In this document: positions 47,501-61,400 of the stretch, in pieces
Position numbering within the stretch: the stretch's first letter is position 1
Layout: each line of letters opens with the position of its first letter
Source: Archegozetes longisetosus
Taxonomy: Eukaryota; Arthropoda; Arachnida; Sarcoptiformes; Trhypochthoniidae
Reading direction: 5' to 3'
Length of the DNA stretch: 64,000 nt
Assembly (NCBI GenBank): GCA_018873245.2
Contig: JAEMBT020000004.1
Coordinates: 10,536,652 to 10,600,651 of the forward strand
Made by a program: the position numbers and the translations under genes
The notes under the pieces: model-generated
What the model saw: the letters and a program-made list of their open reading frames with translations, nothing else
What the model was told of the DNA's origin: nothing
The model's database searches: none

Positions 47501-50500
47501 TTTCGCATAGATTCTTCCAATTGTTTACTTTTGTGTAATTCCTGGTCTGTTTAACACGAAGAAGAAACAGAAGAGAAGTGATGCTTAGCGAGTCGGATGT
47601 AATGAGTTTATTACCTAAAGCTAATTTGAGCTCTGCTGTTTGTTGTTGTCCGGCTAATACCTGTTTAATATGATGAATAAGTAGTAATACTAGTGATAAA
47701 TAGTTATAAACTTATTTAAGTTACTTATAGTTATGTGAAAAGAGGACACGTGCCAACTATAACGCTATAACTTGTTTAAGTTGTTTATGAAAATATCTGA
47801 TAAAAAGCATTTAAGATCTATGTAAATTTATTTTTATTTTTGATTTCTCCCTATAAATCGTAATATATCGCAAGCTTTTCAAATAAGTTTTATCAAATGA
47901 AACTGAAACAAGGAATAGGTTGTTTTTCAGATTCTATCAGTTCCTGTTATTGTTAATCATAGTATTTTTCAAACTATCCCATTTCTATCAGCTTTAAAGT
48001 CTAATGCTGTTGCAAATCAATTTTCAAACTAGCACTTATCTGAGTTCTTAAAGATTAATTTAAAATGAATGTTATGTATAATACTTAAAAGTGAAGAAAA
48101 TATAATTTTCTAAACTTATTTCCTTAAATACAATTTGATTCTTATGAAGTCTGTAGAAAATGTAATTAATGTTTATTTGACTGATTGTATTATTGACTGA
48201 TTTTCAATTTTTATTTGATCAATACAATAAAGGGCAGCAGTTCAGGCAAATACACTAATACCTGCTGAGTTTATAACCCTTTTGCTAAATTGACAAATAG
48301 TTCTCTCAATGCGATTAATCGAATAATTTTAAGAAACTCTTTACTTCGTTTATTCAATAAATGCTTAACTTTTTTTATGCTAATTGTTGTGCTAATTCTT
48401 TTAGATAAGAAATCAAAATTAGAAGATTGACATGAGTCGATCAATACAACATTTATTCAAACCATGCTTCAAATTTGTGCGAAACACATGGTTCGAGTAA
48501 AAAAACAATACTCAAAATTATTATTCACGTTAAAATGATGGGTGGGTTATGGCCCATATCTATCTATGAGCAATTATTTGAATCTACATTTCGACAATCA
48601 ATATCCCAATTATTTGTGTCAAAATATTCAACTTCTCGAAAGCATTTGTGAGTCAAATCTGTATTTTATAATTTTGAATCTAATTATGATTGTATTAATG
48701 AAAGACAAAACTTGACACATATCATAATAATTATGACAATTGGCAGAAAGTCAGTGCACATTTCTAGTTCAACCGATTGAACGAGTAAAATGCGATTTCC
48801 TTGACTAGAGATCAAAAGCCTTACCATATCTCGGCTAAAATCATGAAGACTGAGATCATTCAAATAGAGTCCAGTTCGGGTCATTGCTTCGACATCAGCA
48901 ATACTTTAAGTAGAAAAAAGAGAGAAGTCATATATTTTCCAATGTGTCTAATTTAGCAGTTTAACTGACTTGGGAGCTGCCAAATAAACCATACATTTCC
49001 ACTCTTCCATATATAACATCTGGCCTTTTAGTCGAAGTAAGTATTCGTGACCTAAAAAATACAACAATTGTGCTCAACATTCCTCCTGATAATGGCATTA
49101 AAAGCATTCAGTTGTAAATAAATCGCTTACAGTTACTTATTTCATTATCATTTGAGTCATTATTAGCTTCATATTTATGATTGGAGTCCTCCGTACTTAG
49201 TCTTGAATCTGTTTTCAAATCTATATCACCTTTATAGGTGTCTCGTAATAAGGGCTGGATCGATACTAATTCAAAAGTAGTATTTGTGTGACTCAAAATC
49301 TAGAATGTATTTTCATTGATAAGTCAAGTTTTTAACGCATTGTATATTTCATTTGAATAGTTTATTGTAATTGAATTGCTATTGCTTACAGAAACCCAAT
49401 TGTAGCCAACTTTTGGTTTAACTAAACTGAATACATTCGGCAAAGCACTACCAGTAACATTAAGCAAGACTACCTAATATTAATTAATACAATAAGAAGG
49501 CAATTATTACTTGTGATCTTTACATTTTAGCAATTATTATGAATGAAACGATACTTAAGATGCATTAGTTTAATGGTAACTTGACTCACTTGAAGGCAAC
49601 GGCCAACTGCTCTGATTACCAGTTGTGAATCAAACACAAGGCAAAATGGAAATATTTGAAATAAAGCATTCGCTTTCAAAGGCATCGTTGATATCTGATC
49701 TATGTTCGCAATCTTTCTCTCTGATACATTCCATAATTGACTAGACTGAGAGGCTGTTATAAACGCCCGATTGTCGAATGTCAGCTCCAATACTGAGCAG
49801 TATTCGTCTTCTTCAAACTTTTCTGATATCACTTCTATTGTTACATCGGTTTGGTAGTAATGGCTACCAATTTCCTTAATCTGTCCAGCAGCATACCACA
49901 AAAAATAAGGTCTCTTTGAACGGTAGTGAATTGTCATTCCGTTCTCATTCTCGTGATTGCAGAAGAATGACGGTGGCTTTATTTTTGGGTAACTGAACCT
50001 TAAATATTCATGTAAATTGTCCAAACCGTTCAAGAAATCTCTAAATTGTCGCCCTATAAGCCAATTATAATAAATTGAAATCTAGTAATGCTCTCAGTTA
50101 ATGCTAACCTAAAACCGATAGAACTTTATCGTATCCGTAAACTCCAATAAAGGATACAAATGAAACGCCAACATTAAATAGAAATTCCTTTTCAGTCACT
50201 CCCAACACCTAAAATTAATTATCACTAATCAGGTTAAGTCAAAAACTATTATTTAGTGATCGATTGACTTCAATTAAATGTTTTGTTTTTTTTGCTGTTT
50301 TTCTCACTTTATTTATGACATGTTTTTCTACAAACTAAAAAGTTCAAAGTTTAAAAGGATAATGAATCGTAATCCATTCTTCAATAAAACAATAGTTTTT
50401 ATTTGTTTGAATGCGTTAGTGTGGTTTAGTTCAAAAAAAACTTGTAAACCAAAATGTCTTCAATGAATAATCGTTAAAATTGAATTTTTGCCGACTATCC

Positions 50501-53027
50501 GTAAAGAAATTGTTAAAACCTAGCAGAAGTTATGAGAAACAAAACAGAAAGCAGTATCAAATTGATTGAGACTTCGTAGATTCCTATGTACGACAAGCCA
50601 TTCTCCTTAATTAGCTTTAGTCATGAAAATATAATGAATCGACATCAGTATATAACGCTGGAGTTATTGAAAACCAATTGATTATAAGTAACGTTAAAAT
50701 AGCTTGAAAACTGTTTTCATTAGTCTTTCAAACTAGTGACCTATAAAATAAATATTTTACACTTTCAGCTTTTTCTCAATAGAAATTACAGAAGAACATA
50801 AAAAAGTAAAGCTATAGTATCTTCTTAATAACCCTGGTATCGGAACACTCGTAATCAAGTTAAACACTCTTTTCAGAAGTTTGATGCACTAAAGTTTATA
50901 TAAATGCTTTTAAAATTGATTTTATTTATGAGCTTATATAATCTGCCCTAAGAAACTTTTCTTTCAAAAAACTTATCATTTCATTATATTATCATTTTTC
51001 TTCTTCCCTTAATGTATTATTGAGAATATACTGACATGGACTCGAGCTGAGTACCCGTTTGGGATGTCATGAAAACAGGTTTAGAGACACGCCGAGTGCT
51101 GTCTCTTCTTTCCATTTAGTTTCAGTCAAATAAGACCGTCATTTTCAACAATAGAAAAATTTAAATAAGCAATTAATTTAAATGGATCAACCAATTCAGC
51201 TCATGCACAATAATCAATCAATTTTTGGAGTTGATTTTGGTTCGTTAATTCATTTTCATAATGAAAACGTTTCGCTCGAACACTAACACTGTGAAAATCT
51301 TATGGATTTCCATGTTTAAATCTAATTATTATTTACTGAAAAAGTAATATTAGGTTAATTTACTCATAAAAAGCATAGCTTTACTTATCTTTCTTAATAG
51401 TTTTCATTTCATTATTTATTGCATATACTGAAAAGAAATTAGGAAAAGGTATGAATGAATTCCTTTACGATCAATAGAATAATTATTAGTATTTATATGA
51501 ATTGAATGCAATTTCAGTTTACGTGGAGTAACTTTTTTTAAGCTGATCAAAATATTTGTAGTTTGCTTAGATCTTTGAAATTTTCATCGAAATAATCGAT
51601 AAAACACTAGAATTGCAATTTTGAAAGCCTTGCCATCGAATGTGGAGCAGGGGATAAGTTTTTTCATTAACTTTTAGATAAGAGATAAGGATTTATTATG
51701 TAATAATGAATTTTATTGGAAACACAAGCTTTTACTAAATAGTTTACTAAATAGTACACCAATTGGTGTGACTTAAATAATCATTTAATTATATATTCTA
51801 TTTAGCACTGGTCATCGATTTGAAGTTGTGATCATATGATTATACTCTTAAATGCTATCTCGAACTTTGTTTCCAACTGCTTTCCAAAAGCATAATTAAT
51901 TAGTGTTAAATTTGTCCTAAAGCACAAACGAGACTGTAATGTAAGTCGATTAATGAGTTATCAAACCAAAACCAAATTAAAAGCCCAAAATGGTAATTCT
52001 TAACGACTATCTTATCATTGAATTACAGGCGTTCGCCTTAAGCTTAACTGAGATAACTACTAGTATTCTATTCCGATAAATAGAAATTACGAGTTAAATA
52101 TTCCTAAATAACTTAAATATTTAACTCGATTTTCTCCGATAAATAAATTCTATCATTTTGATATTTTCAATGCATTCGTGCAATCAGTCATATCATTTTT
52201 TTAAATTAATCATTACACAACTTTTTACTTCGATTAATTTGAAACTTTAGCATTTTAATTATTATCAAAAATCATTTTTTAATACTTCAAGTTCAAACTT
52301 AACTTTTTATTGAGTATTTTAAGTTTAATTTTACGGCATTCAAACGCATGAAAACAAATAAAAGTAAAAGTAAAAAAATCGAATCAATTAAGATTTATCA
52401 CTACTTTGAACGTTATATTTTAAAGTGCTACAATATAAGGTAGATGTAAACCAATTGATCACTCATAAAAAATGATATCCACTAAAATATATATTTGGTA
52501 GGAAATCATTTATTTCGAAATATAATGATCGATAAAATTTAAAAAGAGCAAAACCAAAGAATGGGTTTTATATAAGGACTGAAAATTTAAATTACAAGCT
52601 ATTATTTATGAGAGCAATCAAATAAAACCCAATTACGATCGAGAGAAAAGTTTTATCAAAGTTCTCAATACAATTCGATAAAGACTAATAAAATTTCTAA
52701 TTTCTAGATAATTAATGTGCAGATTAAAAGAAAAACTTATACAATAAATTGAACTTTTACGAAATTTGTGTCTCATACAATTTAGTTAATGGTTTTTATA
52801 GAAAAGAAGTTGTCTTTATTTAGCCGGTAAGTTAATCTAAGTGCAAGTTTTTCACTTACCTCATAAACTCCGGCTGTTATTCTTGGAATATAATTGTCAG
52901 GATAAATCTTATGAATAGAGAAAGTAGTATGTTCAATTTTGGCTAACTTTCTAATTTTTTCCCATTTGTCAGCTCCATACGTTTTACACGTGTATTGACA
53001 CAAATTTTCTAATATCAATCCATACAT
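44579..53027 (-). CDS. Gyc88E: Atypical soluble guanylate cyclase (Gyc88E-type)
   Basis: About 17 minus-strand exons: 53027-52860, 50208-50109, 50053-49590, 49473-49390, 49299-49131, 49051-48970, 48903-48825, 47660-47615, 47546-~47451, ~47375-47316, 47240-47094, 46881-46713, 46323-46312, 45934-45923, 45849-45822, 45735-45570 and 45154-44579; about 815 aa. Domains in order are the heme H-NOX ([17 protein letters not shown] with the proximal-His position; HYRSKR, the Y-x-S-x-R motif), the HNOBA/PAS-like region ([34 protein letters not shown]), a coiled coil ([12 protein letters not shown]) and the cyclase domain ([37 protein letters not shown]). Both metal-binding Asp positions and the guanine-specifying Glu and Cys are present. 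The protein converts GTP to cGMP in the cytosol; Gyc88E relatives respond to oxygen. The long polar tail ends in CCC and CIVS. The junction of exons 9 and 10 is uncertain. Confidence 0.9.
45923..45934 (-). other. 12-nt microexon 14 of the guanylate cyclase
   Basis: On the minus strand the acceptor ATTAG precedes GCGCAGTTGTCG, and the donor GTAATT follows. In phase 1 it codes G-A-V-V and the first base of the next Gly, joining GIHT to [10 protein letters not shown]. The family motif GVHSGAVVAGIVG is thereby completed. Confidence 0.75.
46312..46323 (-). other. 12-nt microexon 13 of the guanylate cyclase
   Basis: On the minus strand the acceptor TATAG precedes 12 nt (GTATTCACACAG), and the donor GTGTGG follows. 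With the G from the previous exon it codes G-I-H-T and leaves a phase-1 G. This supplies the conserved GIHTG motif that the flanking exons lack. Confidence 0.75.
50209..52859. other. Intron 1 of the guanylate cyclase (2.65 kb)
   Basis: This is the longest intron of the gene, between the first and second H-NOX exons. It is AT-rich with no nested gene or transposon that I can support. Confidence 0.5.
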
Positions 53028-54252
53028 TGTTCGAGCGGTTTTATTTCTCAAACGATCCAAATCGAGAAAAAAATCTTTTCTTCCCACAAACCACAGAAAC
53101 TTAGATATTGTGTTACAAGTACTTAAGGTGAACTGAAGTTGTGTCCATCTGAGACAAATAGATGAAGATGCATGTTATGTATCTATATTTTAGTGCGTTC
53201 TCTGGACATAACTTGAATTACTTATAGTTAGGATAAATGGTAGGAAAAGTGCACTTATAGCAGTGACAAGAAATGACTGTCTTTATTGGTAGCAGCACTT
53301 TAGTTCAGATGTACTGTAACTAAACACATAACCAATATACAGCCCTCAGTCGAAACAATACTCACTGCTTGCCAAGTCTTGACACTAGTCTATTGACAAT
53401 TGAAGGTAACCTTAGTGCACTTACCGCTTACTGTTTGTTAATTAGTCTTGCTCACTTTCGTAATGGTTTCGGGACATGAGATTTGTTCATTTAAAACTTT
53501 CAGATTGACTTTGACTAACTTTCTCTGTGCGATTCTACGTTTTTCTACTGAAGGAAATAAGACTATTTTCATGAAGCATTCTGGTCACGAAATTAATGCA
53601 ATAAATTATAATTAGTGAGCGATATACTGAAAACATTTCACAATAGTCATAAATAGTGAAGATAAATATTCGCTCAAATATAGTATAGTTAATTAGCATA
53701 AATTTTGAATGAATCCTGTTCTCTCAATACATATTTACTTTATATTAATAGATGACATAACTCAATAAGAGCTTATTTTAAACATTTTATTTAATTTCAG
53801 TGTTTACCTTTGTCTTAGAATTCATAATAATTCGTGTTACGCTTTCATTATTTTATATTATATCATATTTACTTGTCTAAATAAATATATAATTTGCAAG
53901 TCGTGTTTCTAACTCATACTTCGGAATTTCTAATTATTAGTCAACTTTCAAAACTTTTGAATTGAAGCATTAGTGAAAGTGAGCTAAAAACAGCAACAAT
54001 TAATCACACATAACAAATAATCAAAATAAGATAGAAAAACTATAAATTGATAAATATTCAAAGTTCTAGATTAAAATAATTTTTCATCATATCCCCGTAG
54101 TTCAGATTCAAGTTAATCGATAGCTTCTCATACGTTGCATGCAATCAGTACATTTTCAATAGGTTTTAATTTTTTTATCACTAAATTAATTTAAAAAATC
54201 AATAGACAAACACTGAAATTTTTTATATCTAAAGCATCTAGTAAATCTAGTA

Positions 54253-54414
54253 CAGTTAAACCTATATAAGTTGAGCGCTCTATAACTTGAACACTCTCTA
54301 GAAGTTGAACAAGATTTCTGAACATTTCTCATGGATCATGATGTTAGAAAAACCTCTATAAGTTAGATAGGATCTACCGGTCCCAAGTGTGTTCAACTTA
54401 TAGGGATTTTACTG
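54253..54414. mobile_element. Second pogo/Tigger-like MITE (162 bp) with intact TA duplication
   Basis: The left terminus reads CAGTTAAACCTATATAAGTT and the right terminus, reverse-complemented, CAGTAAAATCCCTATAAGTT. Both are followed by GA. Both flanks are TA (54251-54252 and 54415-54416), the expected Tc1/mariner target duplication. An internal motif near 54349-54365 repeats the terminal AACCTCTATAAGTT pattern. There is no transposase frame. The termini belong to the same class as the element at 13600 but the interiors differ. Confidence 0.85.
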
Positions 54415-57400
54415 TAAATTGATTTACTAAATCTAGATTCTCGAAATTTAGGTCTAGGATAGTAAAATAGATTAAGAATTTATCTTTAGAAATGATCTCT
54501 AGTTTGGATCGTTTTTGCGTTGTGCAGAAAACATATTGCTTCACTTTATATTAATAGTAATCATTATGAAAATGAGAGTCAATTATGAAAATAGCTTCAA
54601 ATAAAGCATAAGAATATAAGTTAATAGAATTACTACTAGCTTATTGATTCTTCATACAAAAAGTTAAAAAAATCATGTACATTTATAGCTAATCGCAAAA
54701 AGATGTCTAAAGAGTTATTTTAGGAGTTGTGTCGCTGACTGAGAAGCCAACATTCGATACGATTGAACATTTCTATTACACATGTGTTATTTTGTCTACT
54801 TTGAATCTTCTTGATTTTCTGGAATCGAACACTTCTATTGAGAGTTCATTGTAAGTGATTTGATTCAGTTGTATCAACAATGTTCTACACTTTCATTAGA
54901 GAGTCATTCAAAATTGTTCAAATACAAGTTCTCGAAGAAAAATAAAGAAAATGTGCTTTTGATCATTAATTCTTCTGACTTATGTTCAAGGAATATGTTG
55001 AGTAAAAAATATAACAAAAAACTTAACTATTTTTGTGTGCAATAAGTTACTGTGCAATTCTATAGACTCTGATTCTCTTAATAACACTGAATACCTGTAT
55101 AAGATAGGGCAAATTGATCTTATTGATCTGCAGCGTTTCACTGTTTTATATTCATTTCAAAACTAATAGCTTTTCCTTACTTCACATTTAAAGCTTACCT
55201 GCAAATTATCTAGAATAGCCAGTCAAATTTTGCTAATACCTCTGAATAATTTAGGTAAAATAAATTCACAACAAATGATTCCGTCGTGCAGATAACAAGA
55301 ATTGTCAGATAATATTTGTCATCTAGTTTTTTATTATGAATAATAATATAACAATAGTAAAGATAGTGAAGACTATCTTTCAAAGTTGATTTTAAAGTCT
55401 TTTGAGTTGAGGAGCTTATTGCACAGAATCATAAAATCCGTTGAAATTGATCCTAGAAGAAATGATGAAAGATTTTATTTTACAATCTGCTCAAATTAAT
55501 ACTAGATTATAAAAAATCAAAGAACATTAAAGATTAATAACTGTTCCGCTAAGTAATATCTTACTATCCCTTTTTACCCTAGTTAAATTATCAAAGATTA
55601 AACCATAAAGTAAAAAAGCGCACAATTATGATTGTTTGCCACTCGAACAGGAATTAAACTACTTTATTAATAATTGGGCTCCGGCGCACACACTTATCAG
55701 ATAATCCTTTAATACATTAATTTCATATATATTTTATACGTTTAAACATTTTGATCTATATAGTCCGTTAATGCTTCGAGTGGGTGATGTGTCTAAGTTT
55801 GAATACAATTTTGAAGATTTGACACAAAAGGAAAAGCTTTAAATAAAAGCAGAAACAGTTGGTAGATTGTACTTCAAACTTATACGGCGCTGAGTATTTA
55901 TACGTTGATGGCAACAGTCTTAGGTTAGATAGCGCATATCCAGCTTTGCGAAATAATTATTTCAAACTTATAAAATCTATCTTATATTTACCTTTGGATC
56001 ATTGAACAAATACTTAAAGAGTTCAATTTTATTGTTACTAACATGATTCAATACGAAATATTTTGTTGGTCCAATCAAAAATTTGATCTATAGGCTCAGA
56101 GATTAAAGTTTTTTACTTTCTGTTTACACACTCCTTAGTTCGAGGCAAATATGATTAAAAAGAAAAAATTGATACCAAATTAAATTCACTAATGAACTGT
56201 TTTATGTCATCTGTTGATATAAAAAGTGCAGAACTATAATAATAGCGATCTGTTTGATATACTAGTATAAAGACTAATATCTAGCAATGCATCTGAGAAT
56301 TAAAATCTATATAGTATAATATAGTTGAATGTAATACAATTAGGCTTATTCTTCCTTAGTCTCATTCTTCGAAATATATCTAAAAGGATTATTTGAAAAC
56401 ACTTTCACTCAGACTATCAGCTTATATGAATAAATCCATTTAATTCATTTGATTTGTCATTTTGTTCTATTCTCCTTCAGCTGTCTTGATCATTATGAAA
56501 ACTTATATTTGTTCATATAATATGAATGAAATACTGCCACGATATTTAATATAAGTTCACTTTTTCGCTAATGACTTGAGTGAAAGTTTTGGTATTGCTT
56601 GAGGCACTGTCGGTCGAGACTTCATTCTAATTACTATCTTTCTCAACAATCCATGCTAACTTTGCCGTACAGTTACAAAATATTTTTCAGTAAAAATATA
56701 TGAGAAAATCATTGCTCTATTTTTAACCGGTCAAAACTACTTCTCTTAATACGATTAATAGCGCCAATATATTAGACTGTTTTGTTTAGATAACAAAGTA
56801 ATTAACGATCTAATTGGGAAGTGAGTGACATGAGAGGAGAGTTTGTAGTGAAAAATCACTTTAACGTCCTTATAGTGTAGAAAAATTTCGGTATACGCAC
56901 ATAAAAGTAATATTGAGAGCCATGTTTCAAGAGTACATGTGCAACCATTGTAACTGTTGAATGCTTGCAGACATGCAAACAGTCTTTTGCCATCGACTCC
57001 TTAGTCAAATATAGGTTTGAAATTGATGCACTGAACAATGATCAGTGTCTAGTTCTCACCTCAATATGCCTTTCGAGTGAATCGTTTCTAAGTAAATAAT
57101 GAGAAAAATAGCCTTATGTTTGCTCTGTTTGGATAATGTGTTCTATCCATAACTCACTTCAATTTGCAGACCTCATTAATGGCTTTTGAGATAACAGACA
57201 ATTTAATGAAATTAGCAACAATTAAGACTTATCTTCTGTTACAGTAGATGTAGGTTTCCGTATCAATAGTTGAGGCGTAGCAGTGAACAAATGAAATTAC
57301 TTCTTTCTGATAATTGATTCCTAATATATGTTGGACAGTGTACACGAGCTTAAAATTAAAGTGTGGCTTCCTCTGAGAAATAGAAGCAAAACTTGATCTA

Positions 57401-58428
57401 TTTTCAACTTGAGTGTGCTTCTTTGTCTCATTCAATTAAACTTAATGCCAGTTTTGGTTTTTGTACTAAAGATTTATTGAGAAGATTGCATGAAATATAG
57501 ATTATTACTACCATTTTGACAGCTGTTTTGACATAACTTTTAAGTAAAGTAATAATCTACAATCTAGTTATACATGTACTGCTTTTATTTTCTAGAGTCT
57601 GCTTAAAGTTTCACTTTTCTTAATGGGTCACAAACAGAATGCTTTACCCATAGTTTTGAGCAGCAGGAAAACGTCTTTACTTTCATTAAAGTCATAATTA
57701 TAATGGTTTACAAATACTACAAATACTTTACAAGGTATTGGAGCAAAAGAGTCATACTCAAACTAATGACTCATTAGGAGCTATTAATTTAAGTGCGGAT
57801 GCGATGCAAATGCAAATTTAATCACGTCTCTTGTCTTCAATTTAACCACAAGCAGACGCGTAATCAAATATTTTCATTGGATTCAAACTGTCTCAATAGA
57901 AAGTTTGTTCAGTGTCTCGACTCGGTTTAACACTTGATGCAACTTTTCACAAGTTCTTATTTTATCATTCAAATAAATAAATAAATAATTGATAACAGTC
58001 CATGGTTGTTCCGCCACTTGTAACTCAACTCAAATCAGCATAACAGCCATTCAGATATATCCTACCGCAAAACATTGATTATTTCGAAGAATCAGTTGGA
58101 CTTTTGCAAATTAAGGTCTTCATTATGACTGTTGAGCAGTTGGAAGAGAATCTTGAGTTTGGTTCAATTGGTTACTATCTGTTTGTTATTTGGTCTCAAT
58201 TTCTATTAATTGGTTTCGTTGTTTTCTTAAGAGTGAATTAAAGCAAAAATAATGAACTAGATTATTTTTGTTAAATTACTAAACGTGAACTTTTTATTTT
58301 AGTAGAATGCCAGCTAAGACTGATTAGGATAAATACATCAATTATCAACAGCTAATACCTAATAAAACTCTTAATCTAAATACCAATCTAAAAGATTATA
58401 TTTTAGGTAATACATTCACGCAAGTTCA

Positions 58429-58433
<5 letters not shown>

Positions 58434-58462
<29 letters not shown>
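58434..58462. repeat. (GA)14 microsatellite
   Basis: About fourteen uninterrupted GA dinucleotides in non-coding DNA. Confidence 0.95.
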
Positions 58463-58466
<4 letters not shown>

Positions 58467-61400
58467 TGCTCATTTGAATTCTGATGTCATTTATTACATT
58501 GATCATAAATCGACATAAGTTTGCTTTTAAATTACAAATGTTAACATTCTCTTTTGACACCAAGAATAAGCATTGCTTTGCAGTTGAAAATGTAAATGAA
58601 GTCTGATTCTGTCCTTCTATTAAGAATGTATTGCTGGTCGAACAATAACGAGAGTTTGAAATATAGATTAGTTTAGAAAATACAAGTTAGTAAACAACTT
58701 TAAATTTAAATTGACAACCATATGAGGTCATGTTAATAAACAATAGTAAGCTTCGATACAAACTTGAAAAGTTCTCAATTGGTACTCGTTTTGAAACCTA
58801 TAATATTTTATGGTTTTATTTGTAATTATTTACAAATAAATAAATATGTTATGAAACAGGTATCCAATCAATTTATAGCCGAATATCATGAAAACAAAAT
58901 TAATAGAAGTTTAACGATGTGAAAGAGTATTTTGAAGCTGTTGAATAGCTTCTGAATATGATTGCAACCAAAGTTTACGCTTTAAATTACATATTGAGTG
59001 TTATTGATGTAAATCGTGCTGTAATAAATTACCTGATAAACGACTGACTTTCAGATCGAACTGATTAATATATAAGTTTTAATCTTGAAAAAAATGCTCA
59101 ATTGGTTTGACCTTATTTTAGTGTTAAGTCAAAATTCAAAAATATAGTCACTTTATCTCAATCACTTTTCACTTAGCTGTCGAACTTCGCTTAATTCAAA
59201 AGAGGACAATTGCAACTTAATGTCAAAATCAAATCAATAATCAAGAGTTCAAACTTTCAACCGAGAAAGTGTCTGAAGTGACAGAAATTCGAATTTTGTC
59301 GATACAGATCGAAGATAAAGAAACAAATCATTCAATCCTGATATGATCATTTATTTTCATTGAAAAGCCACCTAAACAATATTTAGGTTTGGTCAACTCA
59401 ATTTCTAGATAAGGATCAATTGTTCAATCTAAAAAGTGAACAGAGAAATTAAAACTAATTTTACGTGAAAAACTTGCTAAACTTACTCGTGTATTTTGTA
59501 GATCAAGTTCACTACTTTCTCTGTTCAGATGGAGAAGCATTTAATGTTTGAATTGTTGCGCTAACTGATAAAAAACCTAAATTTCATATCACAAAGAAGA
59601 GGTCAGCAATACGTTGGTCTTGATTGGTTGAGGTTGACTTGCATTAGCTCAAATTTCAAACAGTTGTGTTGACTCTTTTATTGTATTTACTTCACATTTT
59701 CGAACACCAACTACATTCATTCAAATATGATTGCACATTTTTATCATAATATCCTATTTTTCACATATTTTCAAAATATTAGGAATTTTATCGCTTCATC
59801 TCTCAGGTATCGATCAGGATTCAAAAATAAGTCTTTCAGGAGATATATTTAGGTCTGGTTATATCAGCCCCAGTTTACCTCATTCCTACGGTTATTTTCA
59901 CTGCAAGCTACTTTTGGTTTTCTCATATTAAAAGCTTAAAAAAGATACTAGAGAAGATTGTAAAACAGAGCAAGCTGTTCGTCTATAGAGAGTAAATACG
60001 CATTTTGTGATTATTTTCGTGTAGGATTCAATACTTTGATTATTGTTAGCAGATTTCGTTTATTTGTTCAAGTTTTCGATCAATTATCAGTAATTGTACA
60101 CATGTAGAATACTTAACTATGAATTAAATAAAATAGCAATAATAAACTTCATTCATTAATTAACAAAGTTTGTAACATTTCTCTAGACTTAATCAACTGA
60201 TTCAAATTGGTTAAAATGGTTAAGAAACTTTGAAAATCGGCCGAAATACATGAATCTCACAATTTTTTAGTTTTTTCCAATTGTTATATTTTGAAAAATT
60301 ATTTCACAGATAATCATCGCGATAGCCATAAAATTTTGATGAATACAGAAGTATTTAAATTAAGTGCAAGAGTGAAGTGAAATGGCTAAGCTAAGAGTTC
60401 GGCTTGTTTTATGCTAATTACACTGAATTAATCTTGTATAATTAATTTCCATAACATTGAACGCAAGTTGTGAGAATAGTGTTAACTCACATTCATATCA
60501 TTCGACTGAATAATCAATTACAATATAAGAGTTGTATGAATGCAAAATCAAATTATAACCATATATGTGTTCAATCTGACATATTTATGATTAGTTTTTC
60601 GCAATTATAGTAAAAAGGTATCGATAAAGAAAGTTGAATAGTGTTGAAAGTATTATAAAGTTGAGAAGTCTTATAAGAGTCCGTGACCTTCTTTCGGGCT
60701 AACTTCAAATATCTACTTAATCAATTATAATATATTGATTATATGGTTTCTCTAGTAAAACTACTTGTTAAAATTAATTCAAAACCAACACAACAAACGA
60801 CTCATTTATCTAACTTACTTGTTAGGCACTCAAACAATTGTTTGTATTAACAGATATTTTCAACTTTTATTGTTTTTGCTGCAAATCTATTAATTATTTA
60901 ATGCAACATTCATTATTTATAATATTTATTTGTTTATATTGAGTGCTAATCCACATTCATATCGATTATATGACGATAAAAGCCACAATTGCAATGAAAA
61001 ACAGTTTTAAGTGTTCATTCATCATGTCTTAAATACTGAGATGTTGAAAAGTTCTAGATTTTTGTCTTTTCTATCTCAATATGTAGACAAACACCATAAT
61101 TCTGTCAAAAGAATGACACTTTAAAACTTTAACGCTTGTTATGCCTTAAGCAAGTTTGGACTTAAATTTAAAGCTAATAACAGCCCAAATAAGTCTTGAT
61201 TTTGAAAAAAATGAATTTTAGAGCAATCAATTTTAAATTTAATGCCAAAAAGTTTGATTTAAAGAGCAAAATATTGAAAATTTTAAAAATAATTACTTAA
61301 AACGACCCAGTTAATCAAATCTAAATCAAACTCTATTAATTAAATACATAATAATGATAATGAAAATGATAATTAATTCGGAGGCTCTGACGGTAAATGT

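Noticed and set aside
53027-53087. In-frame upstream extension of the guanylate cyclase (20 codons before the MYGL Met)
   Set aside because: The family starts at MYGL, the Met at 53027 has a good AACAATG context, and the upstream codons lack similarity. Read as 5' UTR.
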